From positions 806,001-870,000 of the forward strand of contig CAJQUW010007059.1 in the NCBI GenBank assembly GCA_907163375.1: 64,000 nt of DNA, read 5' to 3'. The notes under the pieces are model-generated. The model had not been told where the DNA came from and ran no database searches. It worked only from the letters and a program-made list of their open reading frames with translations. Position 1 is the stretch's first letter, and each line of letters starts with the position of its first letter. Positions 1 to 12,916 of the stretch are shown one piece after another. The translations under genes and the position numbers were made by a program. This stretch comes from Prostheceraeus crozeri (Eukaryota > Platyhelminthes > Polycladida > Euryleptidae).

Positions 1-952
1 AACTCCAAAAATTGCTAACGTATGATTTAGCGTGTTGCTACTTCATCAGAGCAGATTTCAGATGAAATACAAGTGATAATTCAAAATCTATGTGCAATGT
101 AAAGGGAGTTCGTTTTTTCATGATTTTATTTTAAGATATTTTATTTACTTGAAATTTCTCGAAAATGTTTAGCTCGCTTTATTTATTAACACTTTAATCA
201 CCTATTAAAATAACAAACAAAAGCATCCAGCATGTGAGAGAGTAACAAATAATATCTGCGTTGACATGTGTTTTGATGAGGTCTGAAATGGCTGATATTT
301 TCTTCGCTAAATATGATCATGGAATTTCGGTAAAAGTGGTAGCCTATTCGTTTTGCTGAGAAAGGGCTCATCTTCCATAACTACTTTGAATTAGTTGAAT
401 TGCATCAATTTGGGCTACATTATATCTCATTTCTGACCTGCGATTCTTTTTTTAATTTTGAGCCGCACCAGGACTTATCAAATCTGTACCTTTCGCTTAA
501 CTGGCATGATTTAGCCTACATCGGAAAATATTGTTGCCTTCTGAGGCTAATCCGTAGGACATTTTGTTCCAGATATTTATCAATGTAATGTATATTCAAC
601 ATGTAATAATGTAACATGCTATGTATTCAAATATATCATAATTATATTCATATTATTATTCATTATAATTGTATCTTAACTATTAAACGTATGACCCATC
701 TGCTGAAGTGCATAATCCGCCGCATATACAAAGTTAGAATGCCTGTGAACATTTTCGGTTCTAAGTAAGATAATAACATTATTCAAATTTATCCGCATTC
801 GACCTTGCAGGCGCAGAAACTGGACACGAAGCTAGCTTAAAAGTCGCTTGAATCTGTGGCCTGATTTCAACTCCACGTGTCTTTCATTGACTACATTCAT
901 TGTTCATTCACTGTTGCTCTAATTTTTCTTCTACTATACTATTCAATTTCAG
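1..952. other. Non-coding sequence upstream of the first visible host exon
   Basis: This A+T-rich stretch holds only short chance frames. It ends in a good pyrimidine tract and an AG acceptor at 951-952, so at least its right part is an intron of the host gene that continues at 953. I see no repeat or mobile-element end in it. Confidence 0.5.
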
Positions 953-3900
953 GTTCTCTTACTTGAAACGAGAGTACATTTACCTCAAACATTTACTCGG
1001 AAGAATTGGTTAAATCGCCTGCATCTCTATCCTTACGGAATCCAAGTACGTAAAGAATTTATCTTTCATACATCAATTCTTAAGTGTACCATATATAGGA
1101 CTTATTATCTAGTAGGCGTTTTTGAAAATATTACATTCACCACAATCTGGTAGTTACATGATATTCATAAATGCGGTACAGTATCTAGATAAGGTAGATA
1201 AGGTTAACAGTCAAAATGAATATACATACATGTACATATAAAGCTAAATATAAATATAAATGTATGCGTCATCATTTCTGCCGAAGTGTGATATGTTGTG
1301 ATAGTTTTCCACCTCAAACAAATATTGTTAACGTGCTTAATATATGATGACCTGCTTCTAGGGTTACCTCACTTCAATTAGTTTAGTAAACATCCGCATC
1401 TGTTGCGCCTTTATCAGCAACGTAGGCGCCCTCATTTACCTTACAAGCAACCTCATCAACAACAAAAGCACCTACAATCCTCCAATTCTAATAGACAGTA
1501 GAAGGTTTAAAATTTCATGAATTCTGTGCTTTAAAGCATACACAGAGGTTGATTCACTAGACGTAGAAGTGGTCTTATACGTGAAGCATGTCTTCATTTT
1601 ACAATAGTGGCCTACTTTACATTCTAAAATGTGTGTATGAATAAAGAAAAGTGAATGGGCCTTACTAGCGGAATTTTGTGTTATTTCATTGTGGTAACAC
1701 AGCCGTATTGATATTATGACAATATGGCTAATTAATATGGCTTTTATCGAAAAATAGTTGGTTGCACGTACCCCCTACTTATAAGTACCATGCAATTCAC
1801 AACACGAACACCATGCATTGGTTCAATTGCATGTTCGTGTACATACGTCACACAAACATAAACGGCATGTAAAAGTCAGCCATCCTCATACAAGTTAGGT
1901 TTCTTCATATATGTGTGTGGTTTTTGTCTGATATTGAATGAAATGATAGCTATTTAAGTATGCTCCATTTTTAACTGAGGGTGTAAATCAAAATTTGATA
2001 ATTCTACTAGCATTTAGCACTGAAATTTATGGGTGGAGGTGAGAGACGCAGAGACCAGACATGCAACATTTTGTAGCCTGCTTCACTGCTATTTCTTAAC
2101 ATGTTACTCATATTCTAAGTATCCGTGAATGCCCTCCACAAGTGATCAAATCCGCAGATTTTTGTTTTTGCAATGGCATGCCTGCATGTATACTTAAGCA
2201 GTGTAATTTCCATTTGTTTTTCAGACAGTCCCCCATGAAAAGTTATCCAATGTCAGTGGTATTATCGGTCAAGTGATGAAAGTGCCAAAGCGCCTCGACC
2301 AATATTCTCAAGAAGAATTAGACGACTTTCCTAAATTGTTTGACTGGTAAGGCCTATTGAAATAGTCGAATTTTCTACGAAATAATCATCACTCTTTCTT
2401 AAATACCTGTTTAAAGCCACCAAGTTGTGTTTAGTACGAGTTTTGATTTTCGCGCAGCCCAGAAGAGAAATAATGCAATGGTTATACAGGTTTCAGGAAG
2501 ACATGAAAGCAATGTAAGGACGTGATGGATATGTCAACATTGAAATTGATTGAAACCTAATGACAAGATCTCTTTATTGAAAACCCTCAACAATGAATAA
2601 GCAGGTCCACAATTTCACGCTTGAATTGTTAGCATTTTTGAGTGTGCCAGAATGAGATGCTTGTATAAGTTGTCATTAAAAGTATTCACAGAAAGAGAGA
2701 AGAAAGTTTCTTAAATGAAGAGAGCAGTATATTTTTATGCCTTGATAGGAAAAATTCAGCCTACTTTTCTGTAAATTCATGAATGAATTTGGTCTTTCCT
2801 GAAATCGATTCAGATACACAATATGAATATAAGAGAGTCAGTGTGGTCGGGGCGCTTGCATGATTGCAGAAAATTGCCTTTTATATTAATCAATGTTTTG
2901 AAGAAAGCATCTGACAAAACGTGAATTTTCCTGAAACAGCAAATTTAGGAGTACTGATGCTTACTGATGTAAAAACTTAAATTTTATATCAATCAGTTTT
3001 GTCTTTTAAAGCAGATCAACTCTTTTATGATATAAACAACTCGTTTCGACTGGCGACATTCTGTAGTTTCCTAAATATAACGCAAGTACATGAAGCTTTC
3101 TTGTTATACACTACATATGACGTGTTTAAGAAGCTCGATAATCCTCAATCCAGACTTAACCCTATCCACCCTGGAGAGGACTCCTGCACCCTCTCCCCCT
3201 GCCGCATGTTTCCTGTGGACCTCTCAAAATTTAGCCCCTCCCGACTTGATGGATTCGGTCTATTGGAATGTTATATTCCTGATCTATTTTGGAGCGAACT
3301 TAACCGAAGCTTTGAATTTTTCCACTTTTCGCATTTTGTATAAGAACTGTTTTTTTGTTAATTTAGGTTTATAATTTTGTCATGATCATCTATTATCCAG
3401 ACATGATAAAAGAAATCAATATAAAGCATTGTAAATTCAAATGTTGTGTAAATACTGCTTATTAAAGGTGTAGTTCGGTCCAATTTTTAACTTTGCCTCA
3501 ATTATGACATTGATATCTGGTGAGTAAAATGAGACATCTCTCTCGCTATCAAATCTCTTTGTTTAGACGCTGCAGCTGTCAGAAGATACAGCTGTGACGT
3601 CATAGAGGACGATTGGATTGAGGGAGAATATCGCCGGATAGCGCTGTCTCGTGTGGTGACTGCACGAATGTGCTCGTTGTACATCGACTGCAGGCAGGGA
3701 TCACGCTGTGCTTCGAGTTGTGAATTAAAGCAAAACTCATTTAGTCCGTCAGTGCTTGACAATCATGGTGCAGTGTTGCGTTTATAAGTGTAGTAATAAC
3801 ACCACTAAAAATACTAATAAGTTGTGTTTTCATAAGTTTCCCTCCGATAAGAAATTGAGAAAACTTTGGTGTGAACCATCAGCTCACAGCCGTGTCTTTT

Positions 3901-5701
3901 CAATTCATTTTGCTGACAAAGATAAGGAAATCAACCTTCAGTATACGTTATTGCATGAGCAATATAAAATAAGACGACCCTATTCTTTGAAAGAGAATGC
4001 TGTGCCGACTTTGAATTTAGGGAAGGTTCCACTGATCGTGAATTTAGCAGCCGGGAATCATCATCGTCCTCTGTGACGTCATAGCTTGACATTAGACAAT
4101 TTATCTCTCTTCAACGGTGATGACTGAGATGAAAACATCCGGTGGAACATAATAAAGAATGTTATATCTTCCGTTTTTGCTAATAAAATTGATACGTAAA
4201 AAGTACCGAACTACACCTTTAAATATTCTAGTAGGGCACAGCTAACTAGTCATATGTTAATTTTGTGTCTTTTCCTAAGCACCAAAATTCATCGGGGGAG
4301 GGGTTTCTTTTATAATCACATTGAAGCTACTTAGAAGCAGAATTGTAGAATACCTTAACACAGAAACTTTGAAATTACAATTTTTGAAGGAAAATCTTCA
4401 TAAATTTAAATGAGTATATTTGAGTTTTTTGCTCACAAGTAACTTCTCAATAAATTCAATCAGTTTGACATCGTAAACGGTAATCATTAAAGAACTTAAC
4501 AACTAAAATTCAGCAAAATTTCAAAAATTACTCAAAATTTTGTGATTTTTTATTTTTTAATTGCTATTTAGTGGAAGATGAGCGAATGAACAACACAATT
4601 AGAAAATTCACCGAATATGTTGCACCGCAAATTTCATGTGATGCGGAACAACATTGTAGACGTTCATGAGAGGGACGAATCCCCCCCCCTCCACCCCGTA
4701 AGTCGATGCGCTTTAGAGCCTGTATGGATAGTTACGGAAGAGCTTGCAAGCGCATAAGAGCAACATAGTTATTCTGCTAATTCGACAGATTTCAGCAATT
4801 GATAAGTAGCAATTCGTTGTAGGGCTTTTGCAGTACTTTTCAAATAGGATGCGTATTCTTTGATTGGTGATAATTTAAATAGTTAGTTCTTGTTTTTAAT
4901 TGTTAATTTTGATGCCATAATTATGTTCATGTCATTTTGTGCTCATATCGCTCTCATATCTGTTAAAGATATGATGCGTTATATAATCTCCTAGCATAAA
5001 TGACAAAAAAATTTGAGTTAAGAAATTGAGATTTCATATATATATAATCAGAACAGATTGTCTCCCTTAGTACTTCTGTTTGTCTAAGCCAAGTACAAAT
5101 GGTCAAGTAACCCAAGAAAGCCAAGTACGCTGTTGGTCACGTGTGTACAAATGTAGGAGTAAAACTTTCGTTGCTTCGAATTCAAAATTTCACTTAAGGC
5201 CCTTCTTACGCAACATAAAACTTAATGAACAAGAATATAAACTGACCGAAGTTGTAGGAAGCACATATTTACCGTGAATTTGTAATTTTCTTCAGTTCCT
5301 GGTAGACTCCATGTGAATGTAGCAAGTACATGGAAAGATTGGATTAGTGAAGATTAATTTCAGAGGACTTTTCTCAGACCGTTATTATGCAATAATCTGT
5401 ACTTATGCTGAATGATGAATTGATCATAAGATTTGAGGCAGTTTTTTGTGAGAACGCAACCATTTCTGCCGGTATCACAGCGATTCGATCTATTTCTTGT
5501 CATAAAAATAGAGCTTTCCAGCAATGCATTATTCTCCCAATTGGTATTTTAAGACGTGTGAAAGATGTCATTCAATCCTTTAAGTATTGTTAGCTATGTA
5601 TGAAGTTAAAACATGACCCTTTCCATTCCAGGCCTGAAGATTTCGCTCTCGGACCTGAGAAGTCATATGACAGAGTGAAAAAACCAAAGACAACGAAATA
5701 G
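953..5701 (+). CDS. 3' end of a host protein-coding gene (three terminal exons, product not recognised)
   Basis: Three exons are visible: 953-1045 (31 codons), 2225-2346 (122 nt) and 5632-5701, ending at TAG. Each acceptor has a pyrimidine tract and AG, and the donors read GTACGT and GTAAGG. Reading phase is kept across both introns (phase 0, then phase 2, rebuilding a Trp codon), which chance sequence would rarely do. Exon 1 reads VLLLETRVHLPQTFTRKNWL and onward. Exon 2 holds HEKLSNVSGIIGQVMKVPKR and ends KLFDW. The last exon gives PEDFALGPEKSYDRVKKPKT and a short basic tail. The 93 visible residues are hydrophilic, with no membrane segment. The style recalls the C-terminus of a small mitochondrial or ribosome-associated protein, but I do not recognise the family. 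The upstream exons lie outside the window. Confidence 0.72.
1046..2224 (+). other. Intron of the host gene
   Basis: Bounded by a GTACGT donor and a TTTTTCAG acceptor. I see no gene, RNA or mobile-element end within it. Confidence 0.55.
3466..4218 (+). mobile_element. Short Kolobok-like (TTAA-target) DNA transposon with a THAP remnant
   Basis: The termini are inverted repeats, AGGTGTAGTTCGGT at the left and ACCGAACTACACCT at the right. The element is flanked on both sides by TTAA (3462-3465 and 4219-4222). A TTAA duplication plus a THAP-domain frame fits the Kolobok superfamily; piggyBac also uses TTAA but does not usually carry THAP. At 753 bp there is no room for a catalytic domain, so this is a non-autonomous deletion derivative. 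Confidence 0.7.
3765..4076 (+). pseudogene. THAP zinc-finger domain, remnant of a transposase N-terminus
   Basis: The frame begins MVQCCVYKCSNN, with the early Cys-x4-Cys of a THAP (C2CH) finger, then CFHKFP and a Trp-Cys pair, and later VFSIHF in the place of the usual CSxHF. It ends with a Pro-rich AVPTL turn, as THAP domains do. THAP domains bind DNA at the N-terminus of P, Kolobok and related transposases. About 104 residues remain and no catalytic part follows. One zinc ligand appears replaced, which fits a decaying copy. Confidence 0.6.
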
Positions 5702-5987
5702 TTATTATCATTGTAAATATAAATTTTATAAAAAATTTCAAAAACGAATTTTTCACTCATAATCTTCGTTTAGAAGGAAATAGAGAATTCTGACCAAGTG
5801 ATTACTAGACTTATCGGTGTCTACATACCCTATAATTTGGCAAAATCTGTGCGGTAGCGTGCATTGACGACGTATTGATAGTGATGTAAAACCAGTAGAC
5901 TAATTATTTCTTCGATGATAATCACACTTTGCAACATCCTCTAATTGCGGTATAGGCCTAATCTTACTAAAAGTGAGGTATAAAAGT
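5702..5987. other. 3' flank of the host gene
   Basis: Likely holds the 3' UTR. The sequence just after the stop is A+T-rich, but I see no clean AATAAA. No other feature is seen. Confidence 0.4.
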
Positions 5988-6189
5988 AAAACGTCACAAA
6001 TCTCTCCCGAAATATATATAATGCCGAATAAACACAAAGGTTTAAGTAAAAATATAATACAGGTTAAATCGGCAGTGACCAAGCGTCTGGACGCGAAACG
6101 TTTGCCGATTTTACCTGTATTATATTTTTACTTAAACCTTTGTGTTTATTCGGCATTATATATATTTCGGGAGAGATTTATGACGTTTT
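5988..6189. repeat. Near-perfect hairpin with 87-bp arms
   Basis: The arms 5988-6074 and 6103-6189 are reverse complements with about two mismatches, separated by 28 nt. The arm contains AATGCCGAATAAACACAAAG and its complement. No transposon ends or target duplication were found. It may be a foldback MITE or a recent inverted duplication. Confidence 0.8.
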
Positions 6190-7016
6190 CCTTTTATTCA
6201 TTATGCGCCTCCCGCCTCAAGCCATTACATATAAAGTGAGGTATGTCCGATAAAATACTCAAGTGTACCACTGTGTTATAAAGAGCTGTAGATCAAGTGA
6301 AAATACATGGATATGGCAGGTGGGGAGTGTCTAGTTGATTGCAAAAAAAATAGAAGCCATAACTTCATATCATCATGCATCCTAAAAACCAAGTGCATGT
6401 ACCTACCTAGTTCTAATGAACTGTCTATAGCCGTTGATTGGTATATTCAACTGGCCTTATGTTTTCATCCTATTAAGACCTGTGAAAGATGAAATGGGGA
6501 TCCCCAATATTTTCCGCACATTCTGCAACTCGATAAAAAAAATCTAAGTGAAATTTTAAAAAAGGTCGGGTGTACGAATTCTGAAAATTTCCCATAAGTT
6601 AGGCGTATAGTAATAAAAGTTAATTATTCGGTAAAAGCCTACTTTTAATTCATCAGGGTCAGTTTGCTAAAATTTGAATGACTGAAAGTGCATATGGAAA
6701 TATCAGGGGTTTTGTGCATTGAGCTTAACTACGGATATGATAGCTTGCCGTCTGTAGGCTACGTAAAATTTAATTGAATAAGCATATTGAGCTGCATCCT
6801 CGATCAGTTGAAGGGAACCGAAACATTATTTGCAAAAACCAATTAGTATTTATAAATTGCTTAGGCTTATAGCTTATGGGCACAATAACTTGGACGACAT
6901 GTTAGTGTTTTGAAATTAGAGACATTCAATGAAAATTCTCTAATGAACATGGTAATTGCGTATCTCAGACCTTGGCGCGGTGCAGGCCTAACCACATGAA
7001 TAAGAGTTAATGATTT
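6190..7016. other. Unannotated intergenic sequence
   Basis: Only short frames are present, with no similarity I can recognise and no repeats shared with the rest of the window. Confidence 0.4.
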
Positions 7017-7423
7017 GGTACTTCTATTCTCCCCCCCCCACACATTTCTGTTGTTGACACCCAGAAGTGTTGCGTCGTCAACGATCCTCTTTTGGTCCTA
7101 CCTGCTCTCACTGACGTGGCATAGCTTTGAGTGTGCAAAACTCTTCTTATCTGACTTGTAGAACATTTAAAGCCTCAGAGTTAGACAACTGCAGGTCATT
7201 TGTCTGTTGACAACAATCACACGAAGTTCATGATCACAGCTGAATCTTGTCTTCTAACTGAGTATCCAAGGGACCAATCCTTCATCCCAGGTTTCAAGTA
7301 AGACTTCTCAGTCGTGTTGTACTGTCATTTAGTGACAGATCAAGTCTATTCTAAACCCAATGTGACTAACTTTGGCGACTAACTTGAAAAATGTGTGTGG
7401 GGGGGGGAAAGAATAGAAGTACC
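7017..7423. mobile_element. 407-bp MITE with GGTACTTCTATTCT ends
   Basis: The left end reads GGTACTTCTATTCTCCCCCC and the right end is its inverted form, GGAAAGAATAGAAGTACC. The flanks AATGATTT and GATGATTT are an 8-bp duplication with one mismatch, as expected for hAT-type MITEs. The same end sequence recurs at 42,987, 46,712 (inverted) and 47,209, and an internal segment (ending near 7140) is shared with 47,240-47,335, so this is a local family. Confidence 0.65.
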
Positions 7424-8373
7424 GATGATTTTAGTACAATATCATTTCAAATTTGTACATGTAGGCAAGTCTACAATTTTTCTGAAATGAAGGTGACCAT
7501 TAAGTTAAAAACGAGTAGGCTAGATGATTTCAGTAGAATAAAAGTACCATTATGGATGGGTAGAGGCTTAAGTTCCATGTTAGAAAGAAAATCACAGGCC
7601 TAGACATACTTCTGATTAGTACTAAACTTGCCTTTCTTAAATTAGCGTTTTTGTTCATTTAGGCTATGTTTCTTCCCATAGTTGTTTGAACCGGACAAGT
7701 TGCTAAGAATGAGTATCATCATCCGGGAAGTTTCGCTGAGTCATTTCTAGATAAGCCTATTTCTAGGATTCTCTAATGACTCGTCACATTTGCTGGACGT
7801 TCGTATTTCAATATAAGAAAAAACTTACGCGATATTTTGAATTTAGTGTGGCAATGGCAATTTCCGGTAAGTCATGCTGAGAGAACACGTGAAGGAAATC
7901 ATTGCACCTATATGCCAGCCAATGACAGCATTACAATCAGTTGCTATGATAACCGTTAATGTCCTTGAATGAAACTGCGAATAGAAAAGCAGTATTGCTC
8001 ATTAGCTGCCAGAACTCTGTCTGCTCTTCAAGGGATGTTTTACATGGTTTCATTGTGGTGCCCTACTGATGCTTCCGCTGCCAATTCAGAGTTAAACAGA
8101 AATATGTTACAAGCAGGAAGACGTCTGTGTCCTTCCGCCATCATACTTTGACTGAATCTTATTAGCAGGTAACCGTTTGAATGGAATATCAACGCCAACT
8201 GCCAGGAACTGAACAAATGGTGCTGTAAAATGGATTAGCAACTCTTCGTATCTCTGCAGCTTCATTGATCACCGGTGAAATGTGGTAAGCGATTTGTCTG
8301 TTAAACATAGGGTTGCCAACGTCCGGTATTTATACTGGACAGTCCGCTATTTTGGTATTTTGTCCGGTATGCG
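7424..8373. other. Unannotated sequence
   Basis: No gene seen. Around 8309 the words AGGGTTGCCAACGTCCGGTA and nearby TGTCCGGTAT look like the end of another hAT-like repeat, but I found no matching second end. Confidence 0.35.
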
Positions 8374-10907
8374 GCAGAGGGTTTTCTAAGCTAAACCCAC
8401 TGGGGGGGGGCATTCTTCAGAAAAACATTTTTATGCCGATTTTGCAAATAAGCTGACATAGAATATATAGGCCTATACATCTATAGCCTACAGTATGTGC
8501 ATGTACATTTCAAGCATACAAGTATACAAGCATACAAGTATACTTTCAAGTATACAGCCTGCAAGGGCTGTAAGGGAATCAGAAAACTATCACTTCAATT
8601 TTCTAAAGAATTTTTTTACAAACTTTCTCTCTTTGTAAATTTCAAAATTTGGCTGACAGCATCTACGCGCTCGGCTTTTCAGGAAGTCAGCTACAACACA
8701 CCGCGGATCAAAGCATGCCAATCTCGCAGATTGTGCAGATTACTGAACGAAATTTAATTTAAGTATATAAAAGTATATGCGGTACATACACATTTTGATA
8801 GTTTGTCCAAATGCATAAAATGTTTCACTGAGAGGGACAACTTTGGATCCCCCGGGTCGGATACACATCAATCACTGGTAGGGATCTCAGACATCACTGC
8901 CAGGGACGAATCCCTCCCATACCCCTTACTTCGCACTCTGTTATGCGGTCGAATAAGATCACTTATGTTTTTTATTTTTCTTAAGTATTCCTTTCTTGAA
9001 TCATTGAGTATGAGACCTTATTTTTTCAATCAGGAATATAAAAGAGACAAACAGCCGAAACTGTCAACATTTTTGGAGCTGGGTGGTTGTTGTTTACAGG
9101 TAATGATTTTAATTGTTTATTTACTGCAAACATGTTGCAAGCCGTGAAAATTGACGAATCGTAGTCATAACCTCATATCACCAAATCTTTTGCAAGTATC
9201 ATGCTTTTTCATATGCTTAAGATAAGTATTCAAATTAATTCTATTCACGAGTGCTTGTTGATCCGACTGAGTTGTGAAACTGCAAGTGCGGCCGGTGTTA
9301 CATGTCGCCGCAGGGGAATGGTGACGCCGTGAACCTTCTCTGCCACAGTTATTTATCTTCTCTGGGCAGTACTGTAGAGGCATTTCACGTTTAAGTCTAA
9401 ATTTGGTAAAGGATCTGTAAATTCAATCACATCAAAGCAGCAGGATATCACCTCTCGTACATCAGTTTGACATCAGCGCCCCCGTGAATGTAAACAAACT
9501 CTTGCTGGGGATTCTCTATTTCTTGGTTTAGAAGTTCACACCTCAATTTATTTCAACATTGTGATAAGAAACCTTGATGTTCAATCTGGTTCAAACTAAG
9601 TTACATGATGACTTCGGAAGGAACAAAATTAGTCTATTTCAGTCTTTGTACTTTTAGCAAATTGAATTGCCACAGAATTACAGCACGGCACAGATATTAG
9701 GTATGCTTCTTCAATATTGCATTAAAATGATAGAATAAAAGGGTTGCCCCCAAGAGCCCTAAAAATCGTAAAAACTGGAGGGGCAAATTCGCTCACTGGG
9801 GGGGGCAACTGCCCCCCCGGTTATAATGTTAAAAAATCCCCTGACGAGAGGTGATATCCTGCTGCTTTGATGTGATTGAATTTACAGATCCTTTACCAAA
9901 TTTAGACTTAAACGTGAAATGCCTCTACAGTACTGCCCAGAGAAGATAAATAACTGGCAGAGAAGGTTCACGGCGTCACCATTCCCCTGCGGCGACATGT
10001 AACACCGGCCGCACTTGCAGTTTCACAACTCAGTCGGATCAACAAGCACTCGTGAATAGAATTAATTTGAATACTTATCTTAAGCATATGAAAAAGCATG
10101 ATACTTGCAAAAGATTTGGTGATATGAGGTTATGACTACGATTCGTCAATTTTCACGGCTTGCAACATGTTTGCAGTAAATAAACAATTAAAATCATTAC
10201 CTGTAAACAACAACCACCCAGCTCCAAAAATGTTGACAGTTTCGGCTGTTTGTCTCTTTTATATTCCTGATTGAAAAAATAAGGTCTCATACTCAATGAT
10301 TCAAGAAAGGAATACTTAAGAAAAATAAAAAACATAAGTGATCTTATTCGACCGCATAACAGAGTGCGAAGTAAGGGGTATGGGAGGGATTCGTCCCTGG
10401 CAGTGATGTCTGAGATCCCTACCAGTGATTGATGTGTATCCGACCCGGGGATCCAAAGTTGTCCCTCTCAGTGAAACATTTTATGCATTTGGACAAACTA
10501 TCAAAATGTGTATGTACCGCATATACTTTTATATACTTAAATTAAATTTCGTTCAGTAATCTGCACAATCTGCGAGATTGGCATGCTTTGATCCGCGGTG
10601 TGTTGTAGCTGACTTCCTGAAAAGCCGAGCGCGTAGATGCTGTCAGCCAAATTTTGAAATTTACAAAGAGAGAAAGTTTGTAAAAAAATTCTTTAGAAAA
10701 TTGAAGTGATAGTTTTCTGATTCCCTTACAGCCCTTGCAGGCTTGTACAGCTAACAGGCTGAAATTGAAATGTACATGCACATACTGTAGGCTATAGATG
10801 TATAGGCCTATATATTCTATGTCAGCTTATTTGCAAAATCGGCATAAAAATGTTTTTCTGAAGAATGCCCCCCCCCCCCAGTGGGTTTAGCTTAGAAAAC
10901 CCTCTGC
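8374..10907. repeat. Large inverted repeat, arms about 1.07 kb, loop 388 bp
   Basis: Arm 8374-9455 and arm 9844-10907 are reverse complements, nearly identical over most of their length. The main difference is near 8515-8560, where the left arm has a short CAAGTATA-type tandem patch that the right arm lacks. The arms have no convincing protein-coding content: the same short frame simply appears on both strands. The arm ends carry G/C runs (8401-8410 and 10,868-10,879). The high identity implies either a recent event or gene conversion. Confidence 0.8.
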
Positions 10908-11172
10908 CTCTCGTACATCAGTTTGACATCAGCGCCCCCGTGAATGTAAACAAACTCTTGCTGGGGATTCTCTATTTCTTGGTTTAGAAGTTCACACCTA
11001 TAGATATTAGGCACAGATATTAGGTATGCTTCTTCAATATTGCATTAAAATGATAGAATAAAAGGGTTGCCCCCAAGAGCCCTAAAAATCGTAAAAACTG
11101 GAGGGGCAAATTCGCTCACTGGGTGGGCAACTGCCCCCCCCCCCCCGGTTATAATGTTAAAAAATCCCCTGA
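10908..11172 (+). repeat. Shortened direct copy of the inverted-repeat loop
   Basis: This stretch repeats the loop 9456-9843 in the same orientation but lacks about 115 bp of its middle. It includes the CTCTCGTACATCAGTTTGAC start and the poly-C/GGTTATAATG end. The local order is therefore arm, loop, inverted arm, shortened loop. Confidence 0.7.
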
Positions 11173-12597
11173 TAAAATGACATAGAAACAGAACTGAAAT
11201 AAGAAAATAGCCTATATTGAGTTGATGTAACAGTCTAATTGTAGATTTTCTACTGGAGCATTATTGCTGAATAATTTTGGCAATTGTGTGCTTCAAAACA
11301 ATAGATCGTTATTGGAAGAAAAGAAAGGTAGGATTGACAATAAGCCTTTACTGTCAGATGGATACAATGACGGCTATAAAATCTATATTATATAAAGCAA
11401 CATTATCATCAATTCTCCAACTGACTGTCCATAATAATGTGCAATATATATGCACATTTCTTCCCTGTATTGAAAGAAACGATCGAGTCATGGGATGCCG
11501 TCACTATTTGATTAAAAGCCTTCTTGGATTTCTTGTAAGATATTTTTTGAAGCGTTATTAGAACTTTTCATGAATAAATCAATTAACACAAGACTGCATG
11601 TAACAACCGTAACTCATAAATTGTTTTCACCTCACTTCATTTCATTAAATGCTGTGTATTTGTTACTGCATACATCCAGACAATGCAAGGATGTTATACC
11701 ACATATTCATTTCTATGTATATATGAATATAAAAGCTGTTGCAGAAAGCGTATAAGTAGACCAAGATATGAAAAATTCAAGTCAAATCTATAGGCCTATG
11801 TGTAGCCCAAGCTTAGAAGTCGTGAAGATAGCTTACAAGGTTCACCATCCAAAATTCATTACCCACCACTGTTCTACACCATAACATAACAATAATCCGT
11901 ATATGTTTCTACAATTCATTTGCTAAGTACCCTGAAATTTCTACATCAAATTTGTAGAATTTTATTCAAATATAGTAGTCTTAATAATGTACATTGTAAT
12001 ACGCAAATGATAAATCGATACTGAAAGTCGTGACGAATTTGTCGCCGGCACCACTACCAGACTTTAGTAGTTTTTTTTTTGGTCAGACAATGCTTAATAC
12101 TCCCACAAGCAGGTGGAGTTTCTTGTATAATGACAGTCAGGAAAATCAATTCTGTCCTAGCAAAATGAAGCTGAAATTGATGTCAACTGTATGCACAATA
12201 GTGCGCAGTAGCAATAGCAGAAAATATGTATGTATGAACTGTGCATATTAGCACATCACTAGTAATTTAATGACAGGCGATAATGAAAAAAGCAAGAACA
12301 AATCCAGCCTCGAAGAAGTCAGGTTTCTGTGTTCCGATCACGGTCGTGTCACGTGTGAGTGTCGGTAAAAGTGTCAGCTAAAAGTTGCGCCTCGTTCAAC
12401 TGCAGTGACACTTGTGGCAGCCACTTTTCAGAAAGTGTCAGGAGCCGTTTACACGTGCAATATTTTCACTGACACTCGGTTGCAGCAACTTTTAAAAATG
12501 TCAGCAATCTAGTGTCAGACGAGAGTGTCAGAAGCGTTTACACGTGCAATTTAAGTGGCAGCAATAAAGTTTCATGTGTAAACGCACCTTTAAGGCT
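11173..12597 (-). mobile_element. PIF/Harbinger copy H1, inverted and truncated
   Basis: Read on the minus strand, it begins with the family terminus (GGTGCGTTTACAC at 12,575-12,594), runs through the left subterminal region and then jumps to the internal part shared with 13,200-13,985. It stops at 11,173 against the neighbouring repeat. It lies head to head with copy H2, giving a second large inverted repeat in the window. It carries no intact gene. Confidence 0.6.
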
Positions 12598-12916
12598 GAA
12601 ATCAATTTCAGCTTCATTTTGCTAGGACAGAATTGATTTTCCTGACTGTCATTATACAAGAAACTCCACCTGCTTGTGGGAGTATTAAGTATTGTTTGAC
12701 CTGAAATTCTTCACCACAGACATGCGTGGGAATTTAATCGTCGACTTTGCAGTCGTGCATCGGTGCTAGGCCGCTTGACAACCGTTCAATAGATAAAAGC
12801 ATCAGCAGGTAGGACTCATCTTTATCGAGTAAAATGAATCATTGATTGATTGGCTGTTATGTTGACATCGACAGATTTATATACGTGTAGCATTCAGCAA
12901 AACATCTTGTGAAACG

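Larger units (their letters stand above)
2347..5631 (+). other. Last intron of the host gene, carrying a Kolobok-like insertion
   Basis: A 3.3-kb intron with donor GTAAGG and acceptor TTCCATTCCAG. Apart from the TTAA-flanked element at 3466-4218 it holds only short chance frames and a C-run near 4681-4697. Confidence 0.55.

Noticed and set aside
8497-10781. Frames repeated on both strands in the large inverted repeat
   Set aside because: Identical because of the inverted repeat, with no domain and no codon-like composition.
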